Assembly (NCBI GenBank): GCA_938003685.1
Contig: CALKXT010000113.1
Location: 1-35,285 of the forward strand
Reading direction: 5' to 3'
Length of the DNA: 35,285 nucleotides
DNA from: an uncultured Sulfitobacter sp.
GTDB taxonomy: Bacteria > Pseudomonadota > Alphaproteobacteria > Rhodobacterales > Rhodobacteraceae
The first letter of the stretch is position 1. Every line of letters begins with the position of its first letter. A program made the position numbers and the translations under genes. This document shows, in pieces, positions 7,867 to 15,904 of this stretch. The notes below the pieces were generated by a model, which saw nothing but the letters and a program-made list of their open reading frames with translations, was not told where the DNA came from and did not search any database.

Positions 7867-8298
7867 TCAAAGATCACCAAGGGCCGCTTCAAAATTCTTT
7901 TTGGCTTTTTTGGGGATGCGTCCTTCTAGGAATTCATCCGGTGCCGCGGTGGTGTCACCAACGGCGATGACCATCACCATGCCCATCGCATAATGCGGTT
8001 TGCACTTAATGCCATAAAAGCCGGGTTCAGTCAGCGTGACTTCAATCTCTTCGTTGATCTTACCTTTGAAAGGGGTCGCACCATCAGGTGCCATGCCGTC
8101 AACAGATTCTGCATTATGGCTTTTGTCAGTGGCGATGAATTTTACTGTATCCCCAGGCGCGATGCGTAGGGACGCAGGTTCAAAGATCATCCGACCGCCT
8201 TCACCTTTGTTCAGCATCTTTATCTCAAAGGTCTCAGCTGCTGCGGCCCCACCAAGGGCGATGAGAAGAGCGGCGGATGTCACTAGGGTACGAAACAT
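7867..8298 (-). CDS. Pseudoazurin, periplasmic blue copper electron donor
   Basis: A 143 aa precursor with a Sec signal peptide (MFRTLVTSAALLIALGGAAAA) and a type 1 copper fold. The ligands fit pseudoazurin spacing exactly: His61, Cys99, His102 and Met107. Pseudoazurin passes electrons from the cytochrome bc1 branch to NirK. It is the first gene of the minus-strand unit pseudoazurin-nirK-nirV. A TTG-N8-CAA box centred 70 bases upstream of its start would place transcription start near 8327, leaving a leader of about 29 bases. Confidence 0.93.
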   Translation of the reverse strand: MFRTLVTSAALLIALGGAAAAETFEIKMLNKGEGGRMIFEPASLRIAPGDTVKFIATDKSHNAESVDGMAPDGATPFKGKINEEIEVTLTEPGFYGIKCKPHYAMGMVMVIAVGDTTAAPDEFLEGRIPKKAKKNFEAALGDL

Positions 8299-8361
8299 GT
8301 CATTTCCTTTCGAATTGATCGTTGTTCACACCCCGCATAGTCCGCCCGGTTGGAGAGAACT

Positions 8362-8375
8362 TTGTTCCAGAGCAA
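8362..8375 (-). promoter_or_regulatory. Crp/Fnr (NnrR/Dnr-type) box for the pseudoazurin-nirK-nirV unit
   Basis: TTGTTCCAGAGCAA fits TTG-N8-CAA. Counting 41.5 bases downstream on the minus strand puts the start site at about 8327 and the -10 hexamer at 8339-8334, which reads TATGCG. It differs from the box at 9420-9433 at only two positions. Confidence 0.6.
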
Positions 8376-8466
8376 CCTTTTCGAAAGTACCCACGGGATG
8401 CATGATCGCTGGTGGTTTGGCTGCAATACCTTTAGCGTTAACGAATTGGGGTATTGGGAATTCGCT

Positions 8467-9156
8467 GTGCATAGACTTGACGAAAGCTTGCTAACGCCCT
8501 TGCCGCCTTTTTCTTCGTTAGAACGAGCGCAAATCAGAGATATCCTAGATCAGGCAACCAGTAGCCGCTTTGACGCTGGCGTATCAATTTTTGAAGAAGG
8601 CTTAACAGCAGAGCGGTTCTTCCTGCTGTTGGATGGCACAATCCGGGTGGTCAAGATCACCGCTGATGGCGAACAGGTGACCTCTTTGCACATACCTGCG
8701 GGCCAGTTGTTTGGCGTGGCCCAAGCATTTGGGCGCGATACATATCCAGCGACAGCTATCTCAGCATCCGAAGTGTTGATACTGTGCTGGCCGTCATCAC
8801 TGTGGCAACGCTTTGTTGCGCAGTATCCGGGGTTTGCGACGCAGACGTACAAATCCATCGGGGACCGTATGGTCGAAATGAATACCCGTATCGTTGAAAT
8901 GTCGACACAGCATGTCCAGCAACGCATTGCACGCGCCTTGTTACGTCTGGTGAAACAGTCTGGCCAAAGAACACCAGAAGGCATCGAAATAAACTTTCCA
9001 ATCACACGTCAAGATGTATCAGAGATGACGGGCACAACCCTGCACACTGTAAGTCGATTGCTGAGTGCATGGGAAAAGGATGGATTGGTCAGCAGCAAAC
9101 GCAAAAAGATTATCATCTGTGACCCCCATCGTCTGGCAGTCTTGGGAGAGGCGTGA
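8467..9156 (+). CDS. Crp/Fnr-family regulator, NnrR/Dnr-like
   Basis: A 229 aa protein with an N-terminal cyclic-nucleotide-like beta-roll (FDAGVSIFEEGLTAERFFLLLDG), a long dimer helix and a C-terminal winged helix-turn-helix (ITRQDVSEMTGTTLHTVSRLL). It lacks the N-terminal Cys cluster that binds the oxygen-sensing [4Fe-4S] of true FNR, which suits the NO-responsive NnrR/Dnr groups. The start is placed at GTG 8467 with GGGAA six bases upstream; a longer reading from 8350 would run through the regulatory box. It is divergent from pseudoazurin and lies next to nnrS, so control of this island is likely. The exact subgroup is inferred. Confidence 0.88.
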   Translation: MHRLDESLLTPLPPFSSLERAQIRDILDQATSSRFDAGVSIFEEGLTAERFFLLLDGTIRVVKITADGEQVTSLHIPAGQLFGVAQAFGRDTYPATAISASEVLILCWPSSLWQRFVAQYPGFATQTYKSIGDRMVEMNTRIVEMSTQHVQQRIARALLRLVKQSGQRTPEGIEINFPITRQDVSEMTGTTLHTVSRLLSAWEKDGLVSSKRKKIIICDPHRLAVLGEA

Positions 9157-9369
9157 TTACACTCCAGCAGCCTTGTGCAATTCAATGCGAAAGAGTTGCT
9201 CATCAAGATGATATTCCCGGCACGCATCAATGACGGTGTGAAAAGGATTCACCATACATCCGACACATAACATTTTGTGGTGCAGGAAAACGGCAATCGT
9301 TTGTGGCCATATGGTCATGATCGTATCCAGGGCCAACTCCGGATCATCGATGTCTGGCTGTCTCATCAT
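9157..9369 (-). CDS. DUF1858 (redox disulfide) domain protein
   Basis: A 70 aa single-domain protein. The core TIMTIWPQTIAVFLHHKMLCVGC fits DUF1858, a small helical domain with a redox-active CXXC (here CVGC), found alone or fused to hybrid-cluster proteins and other redox enzymes. It is common in denitrification clusters of Rhodobacterales, where its task is unknown. It converges on the Crp/Fnr gene with no gap (stop at 9157, neighbour ending at 9156). AGGA lies upstream of tandem ATGs at 9369 and 9366. The TTG-N8-CAA box at 9420 may also serve this strand. Confidence 0.82.
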   Translation of the reverse strand: MMRQPDIDDPELALDTIMTIWPQTIAVFLHHKMLCVGCMVNPFHTVIDACREYHLDEQLFRIELHKAAGV

Positions 9370-9419
9370 GTGGATTCCTCATCTACGCAGCAGCCTATCG
9401 ACATTATTTCCGTAAAACT

Positions 9420-9433
9420 TTGTTCAAGCGCAA
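9420..9433 (+). promoter_or_regulatory. Crp/Fnr (NnrR/Dnr-type) box upstream of the nnrS unit
   Basis: TTGTTCAAGCGCAA fits TTG-N8-CAA. A start site 41.5 bases downstream falls at 9468, with TATGGT at 9456-9461 as the -10. On the other strand the same geometry gives TAGGCT as -10 for the DUF1858 gene, so bidirectional use is possible. Confidence 0.6.
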
Positions 9434-9508
9434 ACTTAGGTTTTGCGATGTTCGATATGGTCGACTCAGTAAAACCCGATTGGAGGGGCCACGAGGTGAC
9501 GGGACGCC

Positions 9509-9700
9509 ATGCAGCAGCAGTCATACACCATGTTTGTCACGGGCGGGCGTTGTCACACGCGCGCTTGTTTGCCGCTGATTGGGCTGTGGGTTGGCCTGCC
9601 AGTCCTATTCGATCTATGTTTGCGACTGATCGACGTCGCCGACACAGATTCACTTTTAGGGTGCAGGCGACGCCTCACCAAAAAGGCCCCAACATCATGA
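9509..9700 (+). CDS. Small putative membrane protein coupled to the DUF6522-like gene
   Basis: A 63 aa frame with one hydrophobic stretch (residues about 20-42, LPLIGLWVGLPVLFDLCLRL), a Cys pair near the N-terminus (Cys15, Cys20) and a basic tail. Its TGA overlaps the next ATG as ATGA (9697-9700), the usual mark of translational coupling. It also fills the space between the predicted promoter at 9456-9468 and the next gene. The ribosome site is weak (GGGA four bases upstream), and I do not recognise the family, so this is a hypothetical gene. Confidence 0.45.
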   Translation: MQQQSYTMFVTGGRCHTRACLPLIGLWVGLPVLFDLCLRLIDVADTDSLLGCRRRLTKKAPTS

Positions 9701-9951
9701 AGATTGACCTTACACAGCCAAACCCCACGATTGACGCAGCAGACCTTGCAAAGGCGCTGGAACTGAATGCGCCAGATGTCAAAGCATTGATGCGCGATGG
9801 CAAAATAACCAGCCAGTTTGAAACTGGCGTGGATGAAGACGCAGGATCGCATCGGCTGACGTTTTGGTACGGCGATCTCAAGGTACGCTTTACTTGCGAT
9901 GCGTATGGGCTGGTGGTGAAAACATCGCGGATCAAAGCAAAGCGACAATAA
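9697..9951 (+). CDS. Small conserved protein, DUF6522-like
   Basis: An 84 aa cytosolic protein: an acidic helical first half (DAADLAKALELNAPDVKALMRDG) and a beta-rich second half (HRLTFWYGDLKVRFTC...). It resembles the DUF6522 family recalled beside nnrS in Rhodobacterales; that match is from memory. The start at 9697 overlaps the small upstream frame by four bases, and its stop overlaps the nnrS start by one base (TAATG), so the three are tightly packed. Function is unknown, but location implies a link to NO or nitrite metabolism. Confidence 0.7.
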   Translation: MKIDLTQPNPTIDAADLAKALELNAPDVKALMRDGKITSQFETGVDEDAGSHRLTFWYGDLKVRFTCDAYGLVVKTSRIKAKRQ

Positions 9952-11141
9952 TGACCAGTCACGCACAAACACAGCACTCAAGGGCGACCGTCCTCTTTTC
10001 GTACGGCTTTCGTCCGTTTTTCCTGTTCGGCGCGTTGTGGGCCGCCTTGGCCATGGCGTTATGGATTTCAATGCTGGCGGGTCTCACCATGCTGCCAACA
10101 CGGCTAGATCCGGTCTCGTGGCACGCACATGAATTCCTGTTTGGATATTTGGGTGCGATCATCGCAGGTTTCTTACTCACTGCGATACCAAACTGGACAG
10201 GGCGTCCGCCGGTCATGGGCTGGCCTCTGATCGGGTTATTCACCCTATGGTTCTGTGGCCGCATCGCCCTTGCGTTATCGGCGCTCTTGCCGATAGGCAT
10301 CCCAGAGGCCGTCGACGTTTTGTTTCCTCTGGCTCTGGGGGCAGTGATCCTGCGCGAGATCCTTGCAGGTAAAAATTGGCGCAACCTTGTTGTGCTGATC
10401 ATGCTGGGTGTTTTCGTTGTGGCAAATGTGCTGTTTCATCTAGAGGCTGCGCGCGGCGACTTTGCCGCGCAAGGCGCTGGCTTGCGACTGGGTGTGGCAG
10501 CTGTGATCATGATGATTTCTGTGATCGGCGGGCGCATCATCCCCACCTTTACACGCAACTGGATGGTTAAGGCGGGTCGAACTGATTTACCCCCAGCACC
10601 GATGCAGATGTTTGATAAGGGGGTCTTGCTGGTTAGTATCGTCGCGCTTGTGTCCTGGGTTACTCAACCAGCATCAAACCTTTGTGGGATTGCATTGATT
10701 GGCACAGGTCTGCTGCATCTGATGCGCCTCTTGCGCTGGAAAGGGTATACCACCTTGGCCGAGCCACTACTGGCCATTTTGCATCTTGGCTATTTGTTCG
10801 TCCCGCTTGGCGCAATGCTTGAAGGGGGTGCTATCCTCAATCCTGACATATTGCCCCCTGGACCTGCATTGCATTTGTGGATGGCTGGGGGTTTTGCGCT
10901 TATGACGCTCGCTGTCATGATACGGGCAACTTTGGGCCATACCGGTCAAGACCTGAACGCGAGTATCGGCAGTATCTTGATTTTCGTCAGCGTGATCGGG
11001 TCTGTTGCCGCCCGCGTCTGCGCAGGCATCTGGCCAGAGGGTGCGATGGTGTTTTACACACTCTCAGCGATTCTATGGATTGGGGCATTTGCCGGATTTA
11101 GCGTGGTCTTTGGTCCTGCATTGTTGCGCCTTAAAGCTTAG
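9951..11141 (+). CDS. nnrS: NnrS family haem-copper membrane protein
   Basis: A 396 aa polytopic membrane protein with about twelve hydrophobic segments. The NnrS start signature is clear: [19 protein letters not shown], then [22 protein letters not shown], with conserved His residues that would bind haem/copper, and [12 protein letters not shown] in the middle. NnrS is induced under NO-producing conditions and protects cells from NO stress, probably by limiting NO damage to metabolism. The start ATG 9951 overlaps the preceding stop. Its 3' end overlaps the ugpC 3' end by 11 bases on the opposite strand, so no separate terminator exists between them. Confidence 0.92.
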   Translation: MTSHAQTQHSRATVLFSYGFRPFFLFGALWAALAMALWISMLAGLTMLPTRLDPVSWHAHEFLFGYLGAIIAGFLLTAIPNWTGRPPVMGWPLIGLFTLWFCGRIALALSALLPIGIPEAVDVLFPLALGAVILREILAGKNWRNLVVLIMLGVFVVANVLFHLEAARGDFAAQGAGLRLGVAAVIMMISVIGGRIIPTFTRNWMVKAGRTDLPPAPMQMFDKGVLLVSIVALVSWVTQPASNLCGIALIGTGLLHLMRLLRWKGYTTLAEPLLAILHLGYLFVPLGAMLEGGAILNPDILPPGPALHLWMAGGFALMTLAVMIRATLGHTGQDLNASIGSILIFVSVIGSVAARVCAGIWPEGAMVFYTLSAILWIGAFAGFSVVFGPALLRLKA

Positions 11142-12198
11142 CAGCCTCCTCTAGGCGCAATCCGGTCTCTGGATCAAACAAATGTGCTTTGCCGGGTTGG
11201 ACGCTAAACTGCATTTCGCGGTTCTTTTCTGTCAACAAATGCACGCCCTGCATGCTCACCGTGAAGGCATCACCGAACCCCGTAATTTTGCCATGCAATA
11301 GTGTATTCGCCCCTAGCGGTTCGGTCATCTGAATCGCAACACGGATTGGCCCGTTGGGATCCAAATCCATATGCTCCGGTCTGATCCCAAGCTTCACAGG
11401 GCGATCTGTGCGGGATGTATCTGCGACCTGCTGCCCGGCCAACAGCACCTTTCCGTCTTTTACTTCAGCGTCCAAAATGTTCATCGCAGGGCTGCCAATG
11501 AATTGTGCCGCAAAAAGCGTGCGGGGAGTTTCATAAACCTCTAATGGCGTGCCAATCTGTTCTGCGATCCCACCGTTCATCACAATCATGCGGTCCGCCA
11601 TCGTCATGGCTTCGACCTGATCGTGGGTCACATATAGTGACGTAATCCCCAGCTTTGCTTGTAATTCTCTGATCTCAAGGCGCATCTGCACGCGCAGCTT
11701 TGCGTCTAGGTTCGACAGCGGTTCATCAAACAGAAACACGGCGGGCTGGCGCACAATCGCACGTCCCATCGCGACGCGTTGACGTTGCCCCCCAGACAGT
11801 TGTTTGGGCTTGCGATCTAGCAGCGCCTCAAGCTGCAACAGGCGCGCGGCCTCTTCAACTTTGGCGTTGATCTCATCCTTGGGAAGGCGGGCGATTTTCA
11901 ACCCATACCCCATATTTTGACGCACCGACATATGCGGATAAAGCGCGTAATTCTGGAACACCATGGCAATGTCGCGGTCCATCGGTTCCTTGTCATTGGC
12001 GCGCTCACCGCCAATTTCAACATCTCCAGAAGATACCGTTTCAAGCCCGGCAACCATGCGCAGCAGCGTGGATTTACCGCAGCCAGACGGCCCAACAATC
12101 ACGATGAATTCACCATCCGCAATTTCGGTTGAAATCCCGTGGATCACATCCGTTTCACCAAAGCTTTTCTTCACGTCTTTGAGCGTCACCGTTGCCAT
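11131..12198 (-). CDS. ugpC: ABC transporter ATPase UgpC (glycerol-3-phosphate type)
   Basis: A 355 aa ATPase of the MalK/UgpC class that powers uptake through UgpAE. Walker A is GPSGCGKST (residues 36-44), the signature is LSGGQRQR, Walker B is AVFLFDEP, and the His switch is in [11 protein letters not shown]-terminal TOBE/OB regulatory domain follows residue 240 (MNILDAEV...[10 protein letters not shown]). It is the last gene of the minus-strand ugp operon, three bases after ugpE. UgpC cannot be separated from other MalK-type ATPases by sequence alone; the UgpA/E/B partners decide the name. Confidence 0.9.
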   Translation of the reverse strand: MATVTLKDVKKSFGETDVIHGISTEIADGEFIVIVGPSGCGKSTLLRMVAGLETVSSGDVEIGGERANDKEPMDRDIAMVFQNYALYPHMSVRQNMGYGLKIARLPKDEINAKVEEAARLLQLEALLDRKPKQLSGGQRQRVAMGRAIVRQPAVFLFDEPLSNLDAKLRVQMRLEIRELQAKLGITSLYVTHDQVEAMTMADRMIVMNGGIAEQIGTPLEVYETPRTLFAAQFIGSPAMNILDAEVKDGKVLLAGQQVADTSRTDRPVKLGIRPEHMDLDPNGPIRVAIQMTEPLGANTLLHGKITGFGDAFTVSMQGVHLLTEKNREMQFSVQPGKAHLFDPETGLRLEEAAKL

Positions 12199-12201
12199 AT
12201 T

Positions 12202-13050
12202 TTATTTCTCGCTATCCACGAGGCCGCGAATGAACAGCCGTTGCATACTGACGACGACAATCACCGGGGGGATCATCGCAAGGATCGAGGTTGCCATGAT
12301 GACGGGCCAGTCGGCCACATCATCACCCGAGGGGAACATCTGCTTTATGCCCATGACAATTGTATTCATTTCAGGGTCTGTGGTGATCAGCAGCGGCCAC
12401 AGATATTGGTTCCAACCGTAGATGAACAGGATCACAAACAGCGCTGCGACATTTGTGCGGCTCATTGGAACAACGATATCCCAAAAAAACCGCATCGGGC
12501 TTGCGCCATCCACCCGTGCGGCTTCGGCCAATTCATCCGGGATGGTGAGGAAGAACTGGCGGAACAGAAAGGTCGCCGTTGCAGAGGCGATCAGCGGAAA
12601 GATCAAGCCGCCATAGCTGTTGAGCATGCCAAAGCCTGCGACAACTTCGAATGTCGGCACGATGCGCACCTCAACGGGCAACATCAGCGTCAGGAAAATC
12701 ATCCAAAAGAACATCGTGCGGCCCGGAAAGCGGAAGTAGACGATGGCAAAGGCCGAGAGCAGTGAAATAACGATCTTGCCCACCGCAATGCCGATTGCCA
12801 TCACCAGCGAGTTGAACAGCATTGTCCCCACAGGAACATTCACGCCCGAGAACAGAGCCGCCGAATAGTTTTCGATGAAATGGCTGCCCGGCCACAGCGG
12901 CATCGGGGGTTTCACAATCTCAGGCTGGGTCACGGTTGAGGCGACAAAGGCCAGCCAGATCGGGAAAAAGATCACCAAAACGCCGAGGATCATAAAGAAA
13001 TGCGTCAGCCACAACCCTGCCCCGCGATTTTCGACCATGCCATCTCTCAT
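12202..13050 (-). CDS. ugpE: ABC transporter permease UgpE
   Basis: A 282 aa inner-membrane permease with six hydrophobic segments. The EAA loop that docks on the ATPase is present ([24 protein letters not shown]). Other UgpE-like features are [20 protein letters not shown] and the [15 protein letters not shown] end. It pairs with UgpA to import sn-glycerol-3-phosphate or related phosphodiesters. Its ATG overlaps the stop of the C39-like gene as ATGA. An internal Met (MVENRG, residue 5) is a possible alternative start. Confidence 0.9.
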   Translation of the reverse strand: MRDGMVENRGAGLWLTHFFMILGVLVIFFPIWLAFVASTVTQPEIVKPPMPLWPGSHFIENYSAALFSGVNVPVGTMLFNSLVMAIGIAVGKIVISLLSAFAIVYFRFPGRTMFFWMIFLTLMLPVEVRIVPTFEVVAGFGMLNSYGGLIFPLIASATATFLFRQFFLTIPDELAEAARVDGASPMRFFWDIVVPMSRTNVAALFVILFIYGWNQYLWPLLITTDPEMNTIVMGIKQMFPSGDDVADWPVIMATSILAMIPPVIVVVSMQRLFIRGLVDSEK

Positions 13051-13463
13051 ATTTTTCCGCTTTCACCAACAACGAGAGCTAAAAAGGGCTTCGTGCGCCC
13101 GTCTGCAGTTCTTACTTTTGGATATTCAGGATCAAGAATTTGATTATCTTCACTACAATAAACAACCCAATGGAATTTTTCTTTTGTTTCGTTCCAATTT
13201 ATACCTACAATGCTTAGCCCTTCTATTTCCTTCCAGCTCAACCCATCTTTTCTCACATAGCTTTTCACGGTGATCTTTGATTTTTCGAGCGCCAGCATCA
13301 TTTCAGCCGGGGTTAATCCTTCCATCAAGCCGATATGCTTACAAAGCTTGGCATTGAGCTTCTTTTTGACGCTTGAATATTTCTTTCTCTTAATCATCGC
13401 GATGCAAGCTATGCCACAGCCGTTTTCATCCTCTTGCTTCATGTGTTGAACTACCTCAGCCAT
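13047..13463 (-). CDS. C39-like cysteine peptidase inserted in the ugp operon
   Basis: A 138 aa protein resembling a stand-alone C39-type papain-like peptidase. Gln10 and Cys16 in [14 protein letters not shown] fit the oxyanion-hole Gln and catalytic Cys. His98 (FHWVVY) and Asp111 (ILDPEYP) complete a plausible triad. There is no signal peptide and no ABC domain. It lies between ugpA and ugpE, overlapping ugpA by one base and ugpE by four. Ugp operons normally have nothing here. Nineteen of 138 residues are Lys, and its DNA is visibly AT-richer than the flanking permease genes, which suggests recent acquisition. The substrate is unknown, and a role in glycerol-3-phosphate uptake is not implied. 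Confidence 0.75.
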   Translation of the reverse strand: MAEVVQHMKQEDENGCGIACIAMIKRKKYSSVKKKLNAKLCKHIGLMEGLTPAEMMLALEKSKITVKSYVRKDGLSWKEIEGLSIVGINWNETKEKFHWVVYCSEDNQILDPEYPKVRTADGRTKPFLALVVGESGKI

Positions 13464-14344
13464 CAGTAATGCACCCGCTTTTCGATGAACTTGAACTGCA
13501 CCACCGTGAGCAGACCCACCACAAACAACAAGATCACCGATTGTGCCGAGGATGATCCCAAATCTTGACCGACAAAGCCGTCCGAAAAGACCTTGTAGAC
13601 CAGCACTGTGGTCGATTGTTGCGGCCCGCCTGACGTGATGGTGTGGATGACACCAAAGGTTTCAAAGAAGGAATAGACCACGTTCACCACCAGCAAGAAA
13701 AACGTCGTTGGTGATAGCAATGGCAGAACAATGGTCCAGAACCTGCGCCAGAACCGCGCGCCATCAATGGCGGCGGCTTCGATCACCGATTTCGGGACCG
13801 CCTGTAGAGCTGCAAAGAAGAACAGGAAGTTATAGCTGATCCGCCCCCAAGCAGAGGCAACAACGACAAGACCCATTGCCTCACCGCCGTTTAAAACATG
13901 GTTCCAATCATAGCCCAGATTACCCAGATACCATGACACCACACCAACGCGGGTGTTGAACATAAACAGCCACAACACCCCGGCCACCGCGGGCGCAACG
14001 GCGTAAGGCCAGATCAGCAATGTGCGATAGATGCCTGCGCCTTTGATCAACCGATCGGCCACCACGGCCAAGAACAATGCCGGGATCATCGAACATAGCG
14101 TGACGAGGATGGAAAATATTGCGGTTGTGAGGAACGACGCGCGATAAAAGCTGTCACTCAGCAGGAATTCAAAATTGCCAAAGCCAACAAATCGGGACGA
14201 CAGGCCAAAGGGATCAGGGATAAACAGCGATTGCCAGATTGCCTGACCTGCGGGGTAGAAAAAGAATACCGCAGAAATCGCGACTTGTGGTGCGATCAAC
14301 AGTATTGGCAGCAACCAGCCGCGAAACGTAACGCGTTTTTCCAT
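13463..14344 (-). CDS. ugpA: ABC transporter permease UgpA
   Basis: A 293 aa inner-membrane permease with six membrane segments. UgpA-type landmarks are [15 protein letters not shown] near the N-terminus, the EAA loop [23 protein letters not shown], and [20 protein letters not shown]. It forms the transmembrane channel with UgpE. It lies downstream of ugpB, separated by a 61-base gap holding a perfect stem. Its TGA overlaps the ATG of the C39-like gene by one base. Confidence 0.92.
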   Translation of the reverse strand: MEKRVTFRGWLLPILLIAPQVAISAVFFFYPAGQAIWQSLFIPDPFGLSSRFVGFGNFEFLLSDSFYRASFLTTAIFSILVTLCSMIPALFLAVVADRLIKGAGIYRTLLIWPYAVAPAVAGVLWLFMFNTRVGVVSWYLGNLGYDWNHVLNGGEAMGLVVVASAWGRISYNFLFFFAALQAVPKSVIEAAAIDGARFWRRFWTIVLPLLSPTTFFLLVVNVVYSFFETFGVIHTITSGGPQQSTTVLVYKVFSDGFVGQDLGSSSAQSVILLFVVGLLTVVQFKFIEKRVHY

Positions 14345-14368
14345 GATCCTGCCCCCGGTGTATGGTTA

Positions 14369-14391
14369 GGCAAGCCCATGACAGGCTTGCC
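14369..14391 (-). promoter_or_regulatory. Intercistronic stem-loop between ugpB and ugpA
   Basis: GGCAAGCC and GGCTTGCC form a perfect eight-base stem around a seven-base loop (14369-14376 with 14384-14391). There is no U tract in the direction of transcription. Stems like this after binding-protein genes often protect the upstream mRNA, so that the binding protein is made in excess over the permeases. Confidence 0.55.
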
Positions 14392-14405
14392 CTATTTGCA
14401 ACCGA

Positions 14406-15716
14406 TTAACGGTTTGCGGTTTCAAAGCGACGCAGCAGTGCGTCACCGCGTGACTTGGCGCTGTCCATGGCTTCTTGGGCTGATTTGTCACCTGCCCAAA
14501 TTGCCTCAAGCTCTTCGTCGATGATGCCGCGGATTTGGTCAAATGATCCCAAACGCAAGCCCTTGGAATTGGCCGTCGGTTCATTTGTGGTCATCTGGAT
14601 CACAGCGATATCTGTGCCGGGGTTTTCGTCATAGAAACCAGCAGCGCGTGTTGCCTCGCCTGCCTCAGACGTGATTGGCAGGTATCCGGTGTTCTGGTGC
14701 CATGCGGCCTGAACATCCGAGGACGACAAATAGCTTAGGAATTCACCCGCACCTTTGTATTCTTCGTCTGAATGACCGGACATCACCCAAAGAGATGCAC
14801 CCCCGATGATGGTGTTTTGAGGCGCGTTTCCAACACCTTCCCAATAGGGCAAGGGACGCACGTCAAACTCAAATTCAGCTTCTGAACTGATGCCTGCATA
14901 TCCAGCAGAGCTTTCGGTGAAGAGCGCACAATCGCCCGCGCGGAAGTTTGCGCCACCTTCATTACGACGGCCCGTGTAGATGAATTTGCCATCCTTGGCC
15001 CACTCACCCATCGCCGTTAGGTGTGCAACTTGCGCCTCACCATTCAGCGCCAGTTCCGTATCCAGACCTGCGAAACCATTGTCTTGGGTTGCAAATGGCA
15101 CGTCATGATAGGCCGAGAAGTTTTCCAGGTGAACCCAGCTTTGCCATGCAGTCACAAGCGGACATTCTTCGCCGCCAGCCTTCAAAGCATCCAGCGTTTC
15201 ACCAACTTTCTGCCATGTGGACAGATCAGTATCAGGATCAACGCCAGCCGCTGTCATCGCATCGCGGTTTACCCACAAAACAGGCGTGGACGCGTTGAAT
15301 GGCAGTGACAGCATGTCACCTTCTGTAGTGGTGTAATAGCCTTTTACCGCACCAATATAGGCGTCAGGATCAAACGCAGCACCGCTTTCTGCCATCACTT
15401 CATGTACTGGCTTAACCGCGCCGGGGGCGGCCATCATAGTGGCTGTCCCAACTTCAAACACCATCAGGATTTGTGGCTGTTCCTGGGCACGAAATGCGGC
15501 AATGCCTGCGTTCAATGTTTCAGAGTAGTTGCCCTTGTGGCTTTCTACGACGGTATAATCGCTTTGGCTTGCGTTAAAGTCCGCAACTTGCTCTTTGACC
15601 AGTTCACCAAGGCGGCCCGTAAAGGCATGCCAGAATTGTACTTCGGTCTGTGCCATCGCAGCGATTGGCGACAGAAAAGTTGATACGGCAAGTGCGCCGA
15701 TTACAGATTTTTTCAT
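14406..15716 (-). CDS. ugpB: Periplasmic glycerol-3-phosphate binding protein UgpB
   Basis: A 436 aa extracellular solute-binding protein of family 1. The Sec signal peptide is MKKSVIGALAVSTFLSPIAAMAQ, followed by TEVQFWHAFTGRLGELV, the usual UgpB beginning. GGASLWVMSGHS and WHQNTGYLPIT are further family landmarks. It captures the substrate for UgpAE. The start is set at 15716, because the ribosome site GGGAGG lies just upstream; an ATG at 15726-15728 sits before that site. It is divergent from a LysR gene, with a hairpin and a LysR-type box in the shared 188-base region. Confidence 0.92.
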   Translation of the reverse strand: MKKSVIGALAVSTFLSPIAAMAQTEVQFWHAFTGRLGELVKEQVADFNASQSDYTVVESHKGNYSETLNAGIAAFRAQEQPQILMVFEVGTATMMAAPGAVKPVHEVMAESGAAFDPDAYIGAVKGYYTTTEGDMLSLPFNASTPVLWVNRDAMTAAGVDPDTDLSTWQKVGETLDALKAGGEECPLVTAWQSWVHLENFSAYHDVPFATQDNGFAGLDTELALNGEAQVAHLTAMGEWAKDGKFIYTGRRNEGGANFRAGDCALFTESSAGYAGISSEAEFEFDVRPLPYWEGVGNAPQNTIIGGASLWVMSGHSDEEYKGAGEFLSYLSSSDVQAAWHQNTGYLPITSEAGEATRAAGFYDENPGTDIAVIQMTTNEPTANSKGLRLGSFDQIRGIIDEELEAIWAGDKSAQEAMDSAKSRGDALLRRFETANR

Positions 15717-15728
15717 ATTCCCTCCCAT

Positions 15729-15743
15729 GCACCGTTTCGGTGC
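15729..15743 (-). promoter_or_regulatory. Hairpin in the ugpB leader
   Basis: GCACCG and CGGTGC form a perfect six-base stem with a three-base loop, ending just before the ugpB GGGAGG ribosome site on the minus strand. It could shield the leader or influence translation start. The role is inferred. Confidence 0.4.
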
Positions 15744-15845
15744 GTTGTCAGATGATGCTTCGGGTCGCTGACCCGCATCGGTTGTTCGACTACGAAACGA
15801 TACACCCCTTTAAACATAATTCAAGGCCACAAAATATTGAAAAAA

Positions 15846-15862
15846 CATAACACTATGTTATG
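15846..15862. promoter_or_regulatory. LysR-type operator between ugpB and the LysR gene
   Basis: CATAACACTATGTTATG is a perfect palindrome with seven-base arms around CTA and contains ATAAC-N5-GTTAT, a classic LysR T-N11-A box. It is 42 bases before the LysR start and about 130 before ugpB, suitable for autoregulation and for control of ugp. Confidence 0.7.
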
Positions 15863-15904
15863 CCGATTCATACGATGGCCTATCGATAGCGAAAAGAGAA
15901 TATT

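Noticed and set aside
9277-9696. Long N-terminal extension of the DUF6522-like gene
   Set aside because: It would cross the predicted promoter and box at 9420 and overlap the DUF1858 gene; the conserved part begins at 9697.
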